Shown here one piece after another: positions 31,642 to 42,342 of a DNA stretch of 64,000 bases. Source of the stretch: Saccharomyces uvarum (taxonomy: Eukaryota; Ascomycota; Saccharomycetes; Saccharomycetales; Saccharomycetaceae). Numbering within the stretch: the stretch's first letter is position 1; each line of letters opens with the position of its first letter. Location of the stretch: assembly GCA_947243795.1 (NCBI GenBank), contig OX365929.1, positions 930,001 to 994,000 of the forward strand. Reading direction: 5' to 3'. The position numbers were made by a program, and so were the translations under genes. The notes under the pieces are model-generated. The model had not been told where the DNA came from and ran no database searches. It saw nothing but the letters and a program-made list of their open reading frames with translations.

Positions 31642-32796
31642 ATGTCTGAAACGGCACTGTTATCGTTCACCAAGAAGTTGTTGGAGTTACCTCCAAGGTT
31701 GACTTGCACAGACTTGCATGATGCCGTATTAATCATTCTTGATCTTTTGAAAAAATGCGATACAAATAGCGACGAAACTCTTTCCATTTATACCAAAGTT
31801 TCCAGTTTTCTGACGGCATTGAGAATCACTCAGCTTGATCATAAAGCAGAATACATCGCCGAAGCTGCCAAGGCCGTGTTAAAGCATTCTGACCTTGTGG
31901 ATTTACCTTTGCCCACGGAGAGCAGATTAAACCCTGGAGCAGGACCAGTAATTTTGGATATCGTGGGTACAGGTGGTGATGGTCAGAATACCTTTAACGT
32001 TTCCACATCTGCAGCTATCGTCGCCTCTGGTATTCCAGGACTAAAGGTTTGCAAGCACGGAGGGAAAGCGTCCACATCTAATAGTGGTGCTGGTGACCTG
32101 ATTGGAACTTTGGGATGTGATGTATCCAAGGTTAACGCATCAACGGTTCCTGGCTTGTGGCCCGATAATACATTTTTGTTCCTCCTAGCCCCATTTTTCC
32201 ACCGCGGAATGGGCCATGTTTCCAAAGTACGTAAACTGCTGGGCATTCCAACCATTTTCAACGTGTTGGGACCTCTTTTACACCCTGTCAGCCATGTCAA
32301 CAAGAGAGTACTGGGCGTTTACTCAAAGGAGCTTGCGCCTGAGTATGCCAAGGCAGCCGCTCTGGTATATCCGCAGAGTGAGACCTTCATTGTTTGGGGG
32401 CATGTTGGGCTAGATGAAGTATCGCCGGTAGGTAAAACAACAGTTTGGCATATTAACCCAACATCGTTTGGTCATTCCAATGAACCTCAACTGAAAACCT
32501 TCCAATTAGAGTCTTCAATGTTTGGCCTAAAAGAACACGAATTGTCAGAGTGCGCCTCTTTCGGTCCTACGGAAAACGCAAGAATCCTGAAGGAGGATGT
32601 TCTATCGGGTAAATACCACCTCGGTGATAATAATGCAGTCTATGACTACATTTTGATGAACACTGCCGTATTGTACTGTTTAAGTCAAGGTCACCAGGAT
32701 TGGAAAAAGGGGATCATCAAAGCAGAAGAAAGCATCCAGTCCGGTAATGCATTACATTCATTGGAGCACTTTATAGCTAGCGTGAGCTCATTATAA
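31642..32796 (+). CDS. TRP4: Anthranilate phosphoribosyltransferase Trp4
   Basis: 384 aa. Catalyses the second step of tryptophan synthesis: anthranilate plus PRPP gives phosphoribosyl-anthranilate. Visible: the PRPP-binding GTGGDG (109-114), NVSTS (119-123), and the anthranilate/PRPP segment KHGGKASTSNSGAGDLIG (138-155). The start at 31642 (MSETALLSFTKKLL) matches the family N-terminus; 17 upstream codons are open but not conserved. The lysine-rich, acidic and helical parts match the S. cerevisiae enzyme (380 aa). A Gcn4-type site lies upstream. Confidence 0.97.
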   Translation: MSETALLSFTKKLLELPPRLTCTDLHDAVLIILDLLKKCDTNSDETLSIYTKVSSFLTALRITQLDHKAEYIAEAAKAVLKHSDLVDLPLPTESRLNPGAGPVILDIVGTGGDGQNTFNVSTSAAIVASGIPGLKVCKHGGKASTSNSGAGDLIGTLGCDVSKVNASTVPGLWPDNTFLFLLAPFFHRGMGHVSKVRKLLGIPTIFNVLGPLLHPVSHVNKRVLGVYSKELAPEYAKAAALVYPQSETFIVWGHVGLDEVSPVGKTTVWHINPTSFGHSNEPQLKTFQLESSMFGLKEHELSECASFGPTENARILKEDVLSGKYHLGDNNAVYDYILMNTAVLYCLSQGHQDWKKGIIKAEESIQSGNALHSLEHFIASVSSL

Positions 32797-32868
32797 ACCA
32801 TGTTTATACGCTCCGTATATACTAAATAGAGATATTCACCTTTGTTGATCTGGCGTATTACCCTAATT

Positions 32869-32874
32869 ACGCGT
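32869..32874. promoter_or_regulatory. MCB element upstream of SPC110
   Basis: ACGCGT, the MluI cell-cycle box bound by MBF, lies 143 bp upstream of the SPC110 start. SPC110 is expressed with a G1/S peak in S. cerevisiae, so the site is plausible. It is a single short motif. Confidence 0.5.
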
Positions 32875-33016
32875 CGTGATTTTTACCTCTTAACTTGAAA
32901 GAAAACAAATAAACAAAAAAGCTAGTGTGGGACAAATACAATGTACCGCAAATATTTCATAAAACCTGTTAGTCAAGCGGTCCAAAAAAGCTTTGAAAAG
33001 GGTCGAGAAAGCATTC

Positions 33017-35851
33017 ATGGACGAAACTTCACATGCTCCAAATGGGAGCCTGAAGAACATGGAGTTCACACCTGTAGGATTCATCAAATCTAAACAAAAC
33101 TCTACACAAACACAAATCGTATCGCCCACTAAGGTGCCAAACTATAATGACGATGATGAAAACGAAGGGCCAGCGAGGAAAATGCGAAGAATAAGCATCG
33201 ATGATACCATTGACTCTACAAGGTTGTTTAGTGAAGCTTCGCAATTCGATGACAGCTTCCCAGAAATCAAGGCCAATATACCGCCGAGTTCAAGGTCAGG
33301 CAATATCGATAAAAACCGTAAAAGAAACCTGATTGATGATTTGAAAAAGGATGTACCGATGTCACAGCCTTTGAAAGAGCAAGAAGTTCGAGAGCACCAA
33401 TTGAAAAAAGACCGGTTTGAGCGTGCGTTAGAAAGTAAACTACTAGGGAAAAGACATATAACATACGCTCAATCCAATCTTTCTGATAAAGAACTATATA
33501 TCAATGAAATTAAAACATTAAGGCATGAAATTAAAGAGTTGAGAAAAGAAAAAAATGACTCTTTGAACAACTATGACAATCTCGAACAAGAAATGGATGA
33601 CTTGAGGAATAAGCTACAAGAACTAGAGAAAGAACTTGCCGCCAAAAAAAAACTCGTGGATTCGAATAAGGAAGAGGACCATTCTGCCTGTATAGAAGAG
33701 CGTGAAAGGATTGAAAAAAAACTGAATGACTCGGAAAGTAAGTTGAAGACAATGAAGGGTCAAGTTCATGAATTGGAGAATAGTGCAAATAGAAAGAGTT
33801 CACTGTTGGAATCCAGGGAAAATGAATTAAGAAAATTAACCGATCAACTCAATGAGCTAGAAAATAAGGCAGATGCAACTTGTTCGCAATTGGCTTCTAA
33901 GAAAAATGAGTTGAGAAAGTTAACGGATCAACTTAATGAGCTGGAAAATCAGGCGAATGAAAAGGACTCGCAATTAAAATCAAAGGAAAACGAGCTAAAA
34001 AGATTAACAAAACAATTAAATGAACTAGAAAACAAGGTCAATCAAAACGGTTCGCAATCTTCTGCAAAGGAAAACGAATTGAAGAAGTCTAAAATCCAAA
34101 TAACCGAGTTAGAGAAAAAGATAAACGAAAAAAGCTCACAGTTAACCGCAAAAGAAACTGAATTGAAAACACTGATGGCTCAACTAAACCAACTAGAGAT
34201 CAAAATGAATCAGAAAGATTCACAACTGAGTTCAAAGGAAGAAGAATTGAAAGCTATCAACGAGAAGTTACATAACGATATCAAAATTGCGAGACAGCAA
34301 ACTGCTTCAAGGGATAAACGAATTTCTGATTTACAAACTAAAGTCCAAGATTTGGAAAATGATTTATCACTAATGAAAAAAACGCATAACGATTCAAAAT
34401 CGGTCGCTAATACTCAACTAGAATCTAAAGTTAAAATGATCAAAACCTTAGAAAGCGATTTGAAACTTGCACAGGAAAAGTGTTCAAACATAGAACGTGA
34501 GCTGAAAGAAAGAGAAGACAAATATAGGCTTTCGGAGTCAAACCTGGGAGACGAAAATATTAAACTGAACGAAAAAATCTCAAATTTAACCACAGAAAAC
34601 TCACACCTTAAGCGTAAATTAAGTGATGAATCTACAGCCGTCAGTCATTTAAAAGAAAACTATGAAAGACGATTAAGTTCAATGAGGAAAGAAATAGAAG
34701 AATATAAGACAGGTGCAGAAAAATCTGAGTCCGAGGTTGAAGAATTAAGAATCAGAATTACGGAAAACTCAGCCAAGGTATCTGAAAAAAGATCAATGGA
34801 ACTAAAACAAAAGGAGCAGCAAATTAATGAACTCAACAACAATCTGAAAGAGCAAAATAATGAAATAAACTCACTAAAAAATATAATTGAAAAATACAAG
34901 AAAGATTTCAATCAGTCAAAAGCCGCACAAAGTAATATTCAACGTGACCTGAATGTACAAATACTGAATTTGGAAAGTAAACTCATTGAGAGCGAGGATG
35001 AATTACGATCATTAAGAGATTCCCAAAGAACGGAGATAGAGAATTGGAAAAGAAAATACAACGATCTTTCTCTTGAAAACGATAGATTGTTGGCTGAAAA
35101 AACTTCTGCTTCAGACAAAGAGCATGAAGTGTCCGTTTTAAATAGAAAACTTGATGAACTAGACAAAGAAAAATGGAATTTACAGGAATCTAAAGAAAAG
35201 TATAAACGCGAATTACAAAAGTTAATTACTGCTAATGACCGGTTACGAAGAGAGAAAGAAGAATTAAATGAAAACAGCAACAATATTCGTATTATGGAAG
35301 AAAAAATGACGAGAATAAAAAAGAACTATTTAGGTGAGATTACTTCTTTACAAGAGGAAAACAGAAGACTTGAAGAACGCCTCATATTAAATGAGAGACG
35401 CAAAGATGACAATTCAATCATGAAATTAAACGACACTGTGAGTTACTATAAACTGAAATATCATTCGGAAGTAAGACACAATAATGATCTAAGAGTGATC
35501 AATGATTATTTGAACAAAGTGTTAGCCTTAAGTACTCGCCGTTTAAGATCAGACACAAGAAAAGGCGAGCATAGTTTGAACATTTCAATCCCGGAAGACG
35601 ACGAATTAGATCGTGACTACTATAATAGTCATATTTATACAAGGTATCATGACTATGATTACCCACTAAGATTCCATTCGCACAGAAGAGGTCCGTACTT
35701 TGAGCGCCGCTTGAATTTCAAAAGTGTTGCTCTTTTGGTGCTTGCGTGCGTGAGAATGAAGAAAATTGCATTCTATAGGAGGTCAGACGATGTTAGACTA
35801 AGAACACTAAGAGACAAACTTGAGAGTAATAACGGTCGCATATCTTGGTAA
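33017..35851 (+). CDS. SPC110: Spc110, inner-plaque spindle-pole-body coiled-coil protein
   Basis: 944 aa, the same length as in S. cerevisiae, starting [17 protein letters not shown]. It links the spindle-pole-body core to the gamma-tubulin complex inside the nucleus. The N-terminal ~160 residues bind the gamma-tubulin complex, with the CM1-type segment near [11 protein letters not shown] to [12 protein letters not shown] coiled coil of about 650 residues follows (about 160-810). The C-terminal globular part has the calmodulin-binding segment [19 protein letters not shown] near 902-920. Five tandem 28-residue repeats lie in the coiled coil (269-408). The coiled coil is strongly diverged from S. 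cerevisiae while both ends are conserved. Confidence 0.97.
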   Translation: MDETSHAPNGSLKNMEFTPVGFIKSKQNSTQTQIVSPTKVPNYNDDDENEGPARKMRRISIDDTIDSTRLFSEASQFDDSFPEIKANIPPSSRSGNIDKNRKRNLIDDLKKDVPMSQPLKEQEVREHQLKKDRFERALESKLLGKRHITYAQSNLSDKELYINEIKTLRHEIKELRKEKNDSLNNYDNLEQEMDDLRNKLQELEKELAAKKKLVDSNKEEDHSACIEERERIEKKLNDSESKLKTMKGQVHELENSANRKSSLLESRENELRKLTDQLNELENKADATCSQLASKKNELRKLTDQLNELENQANEKDSQLKSKENELKRLTKQLNELENKVNQNGSQSSAKENELKKSKIQITELEKKINEKSSQLTAKETELKTLMAQLNQLEIKMNQKDSQLSSKEEELKAINEKLHNDIKIARQQTASRDKRISDLQTKVQDLENDLSLMKKTHNDSKSVANTQLESKVKMIKTLESDLKLAQEKCSNIERELKEREDKYRLSESNLGDENIKLNEKISNLTTENSHLKRKLSDESTAVSHLKENYERRLSSMRKEIEEYKTGAEKSESEVEELRIRITENSAKVSEKRSMELKQKEQQINELNNNLKEQNNEINSLKNIIEKYKKDFNQSKAAQSNIQRDLNVQILNLESKLIESEDELRSLRDSQRTEIENWKRKYNDLSLENDRLLAEKTSASDKEHEVSVLNRKLDELDKEKWNLQESKEKYKRELQKLITANDRLRREKEELNENSNNIRIMEEKMTRIKKNYLGEITSLQEENRRLEERLILNERRKDDNSIMKLNDTVSYYKLKYHSEVRHNNDLRVINDYLNKVLALSTRRLRSDTRKGEHSLNISIPEDDELDRDYYNSHIYTRYHDYDYPLRFHSHRRGPYFERRLNFKSVALLVLACVRMKKIAFYRRSDDVRLRTLRDKLESNNGRISW
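33821..34240 (+). repeat. Five tandem 84-bp repeats inside SPC110 (28 aa, four heptads each)
   Basis: Units start at 33821, 33905, 33989, 34073 and 34157, each opening with NEL or TEL and ending near SKE or AKE (for example [15 protein letters not shown]). Period 28 keeps exact heptad phase. The first three units are most alike, so expansion is internal and relatively recent or kept alike by exchange. The S. cerevisiae protein has a more diverged version of the same region. Confidence 0.85.
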
Positions 35852-36103
35852 CTTCTTTTATTAGTTCCTCGCAGTTCTCACGACACACACACTTTCACAC
35901 GAAACATGTTCCCAATTGAGGCTTCAATGAATGCATCTCAAATGGAAACACTCTTTTGATTTTGGAGCTTGGGTTTTAGTACGGTATTCTATGTAGTATC
36001 GATTATTCGGTTTATTTCATTTTTTTCTCATGGCAGAAAAAGGCACGCAATGCACATATATGCATATATGTGTATATACGTTGCGTATTTGTATTATAGG
36101 TAA

Positions 36104-36472
36104 CTATTTAGTTTTATTAACGCCCTTCTTTAATTCATTGTAATCGTGCACGGCTACTGCTATCCTCTCCTTGAAAGTATCAGTTATCATTGCTAATTGG
36201 TTTAACATCTCAAAATGGTTTTCTAATTCATCACATTTCTTGAGAAGCTCTTCAAATTTGACGATGTTTTTACCTATGGTATTTTCGATAATGCCACTCA
36301 CTATCAGTTCATTTTGTTTCTTACATAGCTCAGTTGTATCCAATTGTATACTTTGTACATAATCTTTGATCTTATAAAGTAAGTAGTCATAATCAACTGT
36401 TAGCTTATCAATTCCAAGAGGATCGTCACCAGCTGAAGCTGACTCTCTAGAATGAGTTGAGTTATCTTGCAT
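36104..36472 (-). CDS. CNL1: Cnl1, BLOC-1 complex subunit
   Basis: 122 aa from the ATG at 36470-36472 ([20 protein letters not shown]), the same length as in S. cerevisiae; eight upstream codons are open but not conserved. A small, mostly helical, charged coiled-coil protein without catalytic motifs. Cnl1 belongs to the yeast BLOC-1 complex, which acts on endosomes to control Rab5 (Vps21) through its GAP Msb3. Its start lies about 500 bp from the divergent GGA1 gene. The call rests on near-identity of the N-terminal 40 residues and gene order. Confidence 0.94.
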   Translation of the reverse strand: MQDNSTHSRESASAGDDPLGIDKLTVDYDYLLYKIKDYVQSIQLDTTELCKKQNELIVSGIIENTIGKNIVKFEELLKKCDELENHFEMLNQLAMITDTFKERIAVAVHDYNELKKGVNKTK

Positions 36473-36968
36473 TCTAAATGCGGTGGACCGAAACAACTGT
36501 TAATAAAAGCTAAGGTATCCAAATTTAGTGTGGAGAAAGACGCACAACTTTACGCCGTAAATGGCGTTTGAAAACTGCTAGAATTCCTGGAATTGACAAA
36601 CTTTTCAAAGCGTTGTCCAACTACATCAGCGGAATAGCAAGGTTCGTGTTACGTATGCCTAGCAGTAGTAACTGTTTATTATTGTCAGTACACTTCAAAA
36701 TTAGGTTAAAAAAAGACAACCCTCCATACTTAAAAAACAGGACCTAAAACATTTGCCGCTGTATATATCATAACCTAAAAAATATTGAATTTTAGCCCTT
36801 TATCTCTTCGTTGCCCTGAAAATTCAAGGTGTCTGTAAAGGGGTGATTATTAAACAGAAGTATTTCAAATTAGACCCTTTAAATGATTACTAGACCTTTT
36901 CATGAAAAGTACTACAACTTCAAACGTACCCAAAAAAACAATTTATAATTGTTCAAGAAACTTCACAA
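36473..36968. promoter_or_regulatory. Divergent CNL1 / GGA1 promoter region
   Basis: 496 bp between start codons. No specific factor site recognised; A-rich leader before the GGA1 ATG. Confidence 0.4.
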
Positions 36969-38645
36969 ATGCCACAAAGAATTGAGCTTACATCAGAACC
37001 AGTGAGAAGACCTCAGTCTTCCGGAAGTTCGTTGATCAGAAAGATCCAAAGAGCATGTAAATCCACACTACCTGAACCAGATTTGGGTCTAAATCTAGAC
37101 GTAGCCGATTTTATCAACTCAAAGCAGGGAGCTACACCAAGGGAAGCAGTCCTGACGATAGGAAAACTAATAAATAATGGCAACACGCAAACGGCTGTTT
37201 TTGCCCTTTCTCTACTAGACGTCTTAGTAAAAAATTGTGGCTACCCACTGCACCTACAAATATCCAGGAAGGAATTCTTAAATGATCTGGTGAAAAGGTT
37301 TCCAGAACGGCCGCCTTTGAGGTACTCTAAGGTCCAGCAAATGGTTCTTGAGGCTATCGAGGAATGGTACCAAACTATCTGCAAACACGCCAGTTACAAG
37401 GATGACCTTCAATATATTAGTGACATGCACAAATTACTGAAATACAAGGGGTATGCCTTCCCCAAGGTTGAAAGTGAAAACTTGGCGGTATTAAGACCGA
37501 ATGACCGATTAAGGACCCCGAGTGAGTTGCAAGAGGAACAGGAAATAGCCCAAGCTGCCAAATTAGAAGAATTATTAAGAAGTGGTAAGCCGGACGATTT
37601 GAAAGAAGCTAATAAACTGATGAAAATTATGGCAGGTTTTAAAGAGGACACTAAATTGGCTGTCAAACAAGCAATCAATAATGAACTGAACAAACTTAAA
37701 AGAAAAGCGGATTTGTTCAATGAAATGCTTACTTCTACCGATGAACCTGACCTAGAAAATGAAACTGTTCAAGAACTGTACGGTGATTTAAAATCTGCGC
37801 AGCCAAAGTTCAAGAAACTTATTGAAGAGGAACATGATGACGATATGCTAGTTGACAACTTATTGAAATTTAATGAACTAGTGGTTCAATTGTTAGAGAA
37901 GTACAGGTCAATAAAAGGCGTAAAAGTCGAGGACAAAAGTTTCAACAGCGCGGAAGAACCTTCAAAAGAGGTTAGTTTAATTGATTTTGGTGATGATTCA
38001 AGTTCAAGCGCTCCTCCTGCCCCATCATTGAGCAAGTCGCCACAGCCGTTCGAAGATCTTTTGGGCGACTTCAATGACCTAAGCGTGTCATCGTCGTTAA
38101 AGCCCCAAGAAAATACAACTTCTATTACTAATCTGTCCAAGAGCGACCAATCAAAGACTGCAGACATCGATTTGTTAGATTTTGACTTGCCAAATCCAGG
38201 AAAGAAGTCTCCTGAATTTCCAGATTCCAACTCGTTTGATTTACTTAGTGATTTGATGGATAGTTCGAATAATTCCAAGAAAAGTCTTTACCAATTGCAA
38301 AGGCAAACACTTCACGAGTCTGAATATTTGAGAATTGATTATGAAATAGTTCGTGAGTCACCAACAAAACTAAAATTAGCCATATACTACTCCAACTTAA
38401 GCAGTGGTCCGATTACTGATTTATCTTTTCTATTGGCATCTCCCCGAAATACTACATTATCTTTACAGCCACAATCAGGTAGTTTTCTTGAAAATAAGGC
38501 AAAAGATGGCATAAAACAAACTGCGTTCATCGAAGGAATTCCTGTAAATTCGGACAAGGCTATCAAGTTAAAATGGAAAGCTAACTACAAAGCCATGGCT
38601 GAGGCAAGAGAAGAATCTGGCACAGCTACTTTACCTAAAATATGA
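36969..38645 (+). CDS. GGA1: Gga1, Golgi-localized gamma-ear ARF-binding clathrin adaptor
   Basis: 558 aa. Domain order of GGA proteins: VHS (about 20-165, with FINSKQGATPREAVLTIGKL and LDVLVKNCGYPLH), GAT (about 190-320, helical, binds ARF and ubiquitin), a hinge with acidic clathrin-box-like motifs (EVSLIDFGDD, DIDLLDFDLP, SFDLLSDLMD), and a C-terminal gamma-adaptin ear (about 440-558, beta-rich, LKLAIYYSNLSSGPITDLSF). It sorts cargo from the trans-Golgi to late endosomes together with its paralog GGA2. Length 557 in S. cerevisiae. Confidence 0.96.
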   Translation: MPQRIELTSEPVRRPQSSGSSLIRKIQRACKSTLPEPDLGLNLDVADFINSKQGATPREAVLTIGKLINNGNTQTAVFALSLLDVLVKNCGYPLHLQISRKEFLNDLVKRFPERPPLRYSKVQQMVLEAIEEWYQTICKHASYKDDLQYISDMHKLLKYKGYAFPKVESENLAVLRPNDRLRTPSELQEEQEIAQAAKLEELLRSGKPDDLKEANKLMKIMAGFKEDTKLAVKQAINNELNKLKRKADLFNEMLTSTDEPDLENETVQELYGDLKSAQPKFKKLIEEEHDDDMLVDNLLKFNELVVQLLEKYRSIKGVKVEDKSFNSAEEPSKEVSLIDFGDDSSSSAPPAPSLSKSPQPFEDLLGDFNDLSVSSSLKPQENTTSITNLSKSDQSKTADIDLLDFDLPNPGKKSPEFPDSNSFDLLSDLMDSSNNSKKSLYQLQRQTLHESEYLRIDYEIVRESPTKLKLAIYYSNLSSGPITDLSFLLASPRNTTLSLQPQSGSFLENKAKDGIKQTAFIEGIPVNSDKAIKLKWKANYKAMAEAREESGTATLPKI

Positions 38646-38861
38646 TTTAGACAGGTAAAAAAACAAAAAAACAAATCATATAAAAAGCGTAAAAGGTATT
38701 ATTATGTTACGTGAAGACAACATATCAATAAAAAAGTAAACGTCTTTACTTTAATAAAACATTATGTACAATTTATAAAACTATTAATGTAGATCTACCA
38801 AAAAAAAAAAAAAGAAAGAAAAAGTCAAAACTTGAATTCGTAAGGTCGTAAAGTGTAATGA

Positions 38862-41819
38862 TTACTTTTGGAATCTTTGTAAAATCTCCTGTGGTGTTGG
38901 TGACTTCATTTTTGTGGCAGAGTTGATGTTGGAAAGACCGGAAGGGGTGGCTTGCGATGGAGACGCGCTATGAGCTTGGGGCGCTGTTTGAGATTGAGAT
39001 TGTGGCTGTGGCTGTACTTGATTGGACTCTTCTTGTGATTGCATCCTTTGCTGTTGCATCTGTTGCTGCTTCAGCTGTTGTTGTTGCTCTTTCAAAGTTC
39101 TGTAGTAATTTTTTGCAGCTTTCAAAGCTGTCTCAGGAGTAAGTTCAGGTTTCTGCTCCAACAGTTTTCTTGAGTAGCTTTCAATGATATCTTGCTCAGT
39201 ATACTGTTTCTGATTTTGCCTAGGAGTTGATGTTTGACCACTTCTAGGTAAATTCGCTGAGGTGTTACCATTTGAAGGAGCTGGGCTTTGAGCTCTAGAT
39301 GAATTACGAGCTTGCTGACTTTGTTGTTGTTGCCTTTGTTGTAATCTGTTTTTTACCGTTCTTCTCAACTGAATGTCTCTTCTTAATGCTTCGTCTCTTT
39401 GGGCTTTTAAAAGCGACATTTCTGCTGGAGTAGGGACTTTCATGTTTTTACAGTCTAAAGGTTTTCGTGGTTGAGTTGGATTGGGACGTGGTGTATTTTC
39501 TCTTTTCTTCATACACTTCCTAATAGCCTCAAACATGCTGGCCCAACGTAATCTTCTATGACCCCTTTGTATAGATTCCATATTTACACCTAAAGGTGAG
39601 ATCCTTCTATTCTGTCTTTGTTGAAATTTATGTGCTTCAATCAACCATTGTTGAGCGCCATGTGCTCTAGGTCCTTTAAGATCGCTAAAATTAAACCGTT
39701 CATTTAATTGTACAAACCGTTCAAAACATTGCCATGGTGTTCTACGTTCAATATTGGACAGATAAGAACAGGTAAGATGATGCGTCATATGTGCGCTAAT
39801 CAATTCCCAGTTGTAGCCATAAGTGTTTATATTTTTAACCAATTCCTGGTCATCCTCGGATAACCATATGGTAGGTGTTCTATTCTGAAGATAGCGTAAG
39901 GAAGGCACCGCTGGTGGCCTTAGATAATGATTTCTTCTATTACCGTAAAACATACCACGCCTTTTGCTCAATTGAGATATTGACGGTTCTTCGTCAATCA
40001 ACTGACGTTCAAGTAACTTATAAAAACCGTTCTCATCCAATGTCACGACCGATTTAGAGATGGGAATAAATGGTAAAGGTTCATCTTTATTAGGAACCTC
40101 ATCATTAATACCACTATATACAGGTAGATCCTGCACCAATGTTTTCTCAAAGGCATTGAATTCATTCACGAAGATTGTGAGTTTGAACGGAGAGACTAAA
40201 GCGTTTTTTGATCCTTCAGTTCCTGTCGATAATGATAATGCAGCAGCTTCGTGTGGAGTACTAACAGTCTCGTTAAACGAAGAAGGTTTTCTTAAAAGCA
40301 GTTCGGTGTCAATTGAGGGAACGACGGGGTCATTTGGGCCTACTTGAGTTAGGCCATTATTCTCGAGATCGAGGTCGTTGCTAGATCTTGGTTCATTATC
40401 ATCCTTCTTATCATCATCGGTAGCAGCAGCAGCATCAGCATAATCACTAGAACCAGTGTCGTTAACATGCGTGGAAGTGTCAGCGCCATCTCCGGGTATA
40501 CTGATTTGCGCATCCTTTGTTGAAACTTCCAACAGCTTATTCGAAGAATCGATTATGCGCCCATCACTCGATGGTGTAGTTTCTTCGTCTTTTGTTATTA
40601 TTTTAGATCCCACACAACATATCTCACCGTAAGCCCAGTAATCATTTATTGCCTGAGCCACTGTGGCGCACATGGCCATTTTATACTTTTGGCCTTCTTT
40701 AAAATCAGCCTGCATCCATTTAGCTTCTTTTAAAAGTATGTTTTGATGGGAAATGTCTTGTCTCCAAGGATCAATAAACCTTTTCGGTTGTCTCAAAGAC
40801 CATAATCCAAGTCTTCTCAATTCTTCTATTCTTGAACCCACGACTGTTATCCTAGCTTCGTTTAAAGCATTATTTATTATATCGGTGGTTAACGTCTTAT
40901 GAGCTCTTGGTATTAGATTTATAAGTGGTAACGTTTGAGACATGTATTTCAATTCTGCTAAGGGCAAAGCCTGGGGTATTTTTGATGGTATGTAATCATT
41001 CATCAACAAGAAAACGGTCTCTGACGCGTCAATATTATCTTCGTTGTAATGATCAGATGTCTCTACCTTTTTTCCCATGATGGTTTTTATCAGCGGGTCC
41101 TTAAATTTCTCCGTAGGTTCGATAGTAGTGGGATCTGCCGGAGGGTATTCTATGTTCTCATAGTAAGTATAATGTGACAATGCGGTAGGTACTGGGGGAC
41201 GTGGCGATATAGGCAGTGAAGCCATCTCCGATCCATTAGAGGTTTCTAAGGATTGAGAATGCGTCTTCTGCCTTTTCTCAAGCCGTTGTTCTTCATTTCC
41301 CATAGTTGACTCAAACGGTCTTTTGTTCCACCTATCTCCAGTTTTATCAACGGGTGTTAAAGAATCCATTATATTTTCACGACTTGAGTTATTGTGGTTC
41401 GGCACATAATGGTTTTCGGGGTTTACTGCTATCTTTTCGGCACTGTCCTGCGATTCGGCCCCTATTTTAGACTCAGTTGGAGTCTGGTTAGATATACTAA
41501 CCAGACTCGCCTCCTTAGATTTTTTCTTTGTCCTGGAAGTCATGGCTAACTGCAGGAACTTCGGCAGCAGTGCGTCGTCAAATCTTGTACCTCTTCGTAT
41601 GTCATTTTTCTTCAGAAAGCAATCTATTTCCTTCCGAAGCCTGCTTTCGTCTGTCAACTCCAGCAACTGATTCAAGCGAGACGCACAGTAAAGTTCAATT
41701 AGTTTCCTTTCTCTTTCCTCGATTAAATCGTCTGTTTTATCCAGTTTACTTCTATCGCTTGTGTTATTGTCACTAGCAGACACAGAACTGGACACTGCTG
41801 AGCCTGAGCGTGAGGACAT
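38862..41819 (-). CDS. EAF1: Eaf1 (Vid21), scaffold of the NuA4 histone acetyltransferase
   Basis: 985 aa from the ATG at 41817-41819 (MSSRSGSAVSS), near the 982 of S. cerevisiae; 64 upstream codons are open but not conserved. Eaf1 is the platform subunit unique to NuA4, which acetylates H4 and H2A. Visible: an HSA domain at about 353-400 (LLKEAKWMQADFKEGQKYKM), which binds actin and Arp4; a SANT/Myb domain at about 645-710 (WLSEDDQELVKNINTYGYNW); and a conserved block after it (RRTPWQCFERFVQLNERF). The C-terminus is Gln-rich with several CAG/CAA runs. The N-terminal third is disordered and diverged. Confidence 0.96.
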   Translation of the reverse strand: MSSRSGSAVSSSVSASDNNTSDRSKLDKTDDLIEERERKLIELYCASRLNQLLELTDESRLRKEIDCFLKKNDIRRGTRFDDALLPKFLQLAMTSRTKKKSKEASLVSISNQTPTESKIGAESQDSAEKIAVNPENHYVPNHNNSSRENIMDSLTPVDKTGDRWNKRPFESTMGNEEQRLEKRQKTHSQSLETSNGSEMASLPISPRPPVPTALSHYTYYENIEYPPADPTTIEPTEKFKDPLIKTIMGKKVETSDHYNEDNIDASETVFLLMNDYIPSKIPQALPLAELKYMSQTLPLINLIPRAHKTLTTDIINNALNEARITVVGSRIEELRRLGLWSLRQPKRFIDPWRQDISHQNILLKEAKWMQADFKEGQKYKMAMCATVAQAINDYWAYGEICCVGSKIITKDEETTPSSDGRIIDSSNKLLEVSTKDAQISIPGDGADTSTHVNDTGSSDYADAAAATDDDKKDDNEPRSSNDLDLENNGLTQVGPNDPVVPSIDTELLLRKPSSFNETVSTPHEAAALSLSTGTEGSKNALVSPFKLTIFVNEFNAFEKTLVQDLPVYSGINDEVPNKDEPLPFIPISKSVVTLDENGFYKLLERQLIDEEPSISQLSKRRGMFYGNRRNHYLRPPAVPSLRYLQNRTPTIWLSEDDQELVKNINTYGYNWELISAHMTHHLTCSYLSNIERRTPWQCFERFVQLNERFNFSDLKGPRAHGAQQWLIEAHKFQQRQNRRISPLGVNMESIQRGHRRLRWASMFEAIRKCMKKRENTPRPNPTQPRKPLDCKNMKVPTPAEMSLLKAQRDEALRRDIQLRRTVKNRLQQRQQQQSQQARNSSRAQSPAPSNGNTSANLPRSGQTSTPRQNQKQYTEQDIIESYSRKLLEQKPELTPETALKAAKNYYRTLKEQQQQLKQQQMQQQRMQSQEESNQVQPQPQSQSQTAPQAHSASPSQATPSGLSNINSATKMKSPTPQEILQRFQK

Positions 41820-42342
41820 AATTGTAATAAGAAGCGTGTTTTGACCTTGATCTCTGTCGATGATCTTTATCTTCTTCGTTCGGCGGCTAACAGCTACGGG
41901 TAATATTTCGCCTTTCACGATTACGCGGCGGCAGCAGATGCGCAAAAAATCCTTATCCCTTCTAACGGTTTGGAGGGGGCGAAAAGAGAAATTTCTTGAC
42001 TTGCGGTGCAAATACCTATATGTGTCGGCCCAAATTTAACAATGCTTCAGTGCCGGTTTTGTTTTATAAGGTTCAGAGCAAAAGACCTTTCTTGAAATTA
42101 TGATTTTATTACACCCTGCGCACTTTATACTATGTATTTTTATCTATAACACACGAATTTGAGAAGACGATCGCCCAAAAAAATTTTCAGCGGTGGCGAG
42201 TTTGTTTTTCCCGTCGTGGACTGCAGGCCAGCCGTGCACAATGACTTCTGAGTTGTGATGGCTGCTTATTACGTTTGCTTGCTAGTATACAAAAATAGAC
42301 TACCTAGACGAAGCAGAATTAGTGAATTTTTCTTCTTTTATA
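41820..42342. promoter_or_regulatory. EAF1 promoter and BCP1 3' UTR
   Basis: Tandem minus-strand genes. The open frame upstream of the EAF1 ATG runs to about 42011 but is not conserved. No specific site recognised; the end nearest BCP1 is T-rich. Confidence 0.4.

Noticed and set aside
41820-42011. 64-codon in-frame extension upstream of the EAF1 start
   Set aside because: Arg/Lys-rich sequence not present in the known protein; the downstream ATG matches the S. cerevisiae start.
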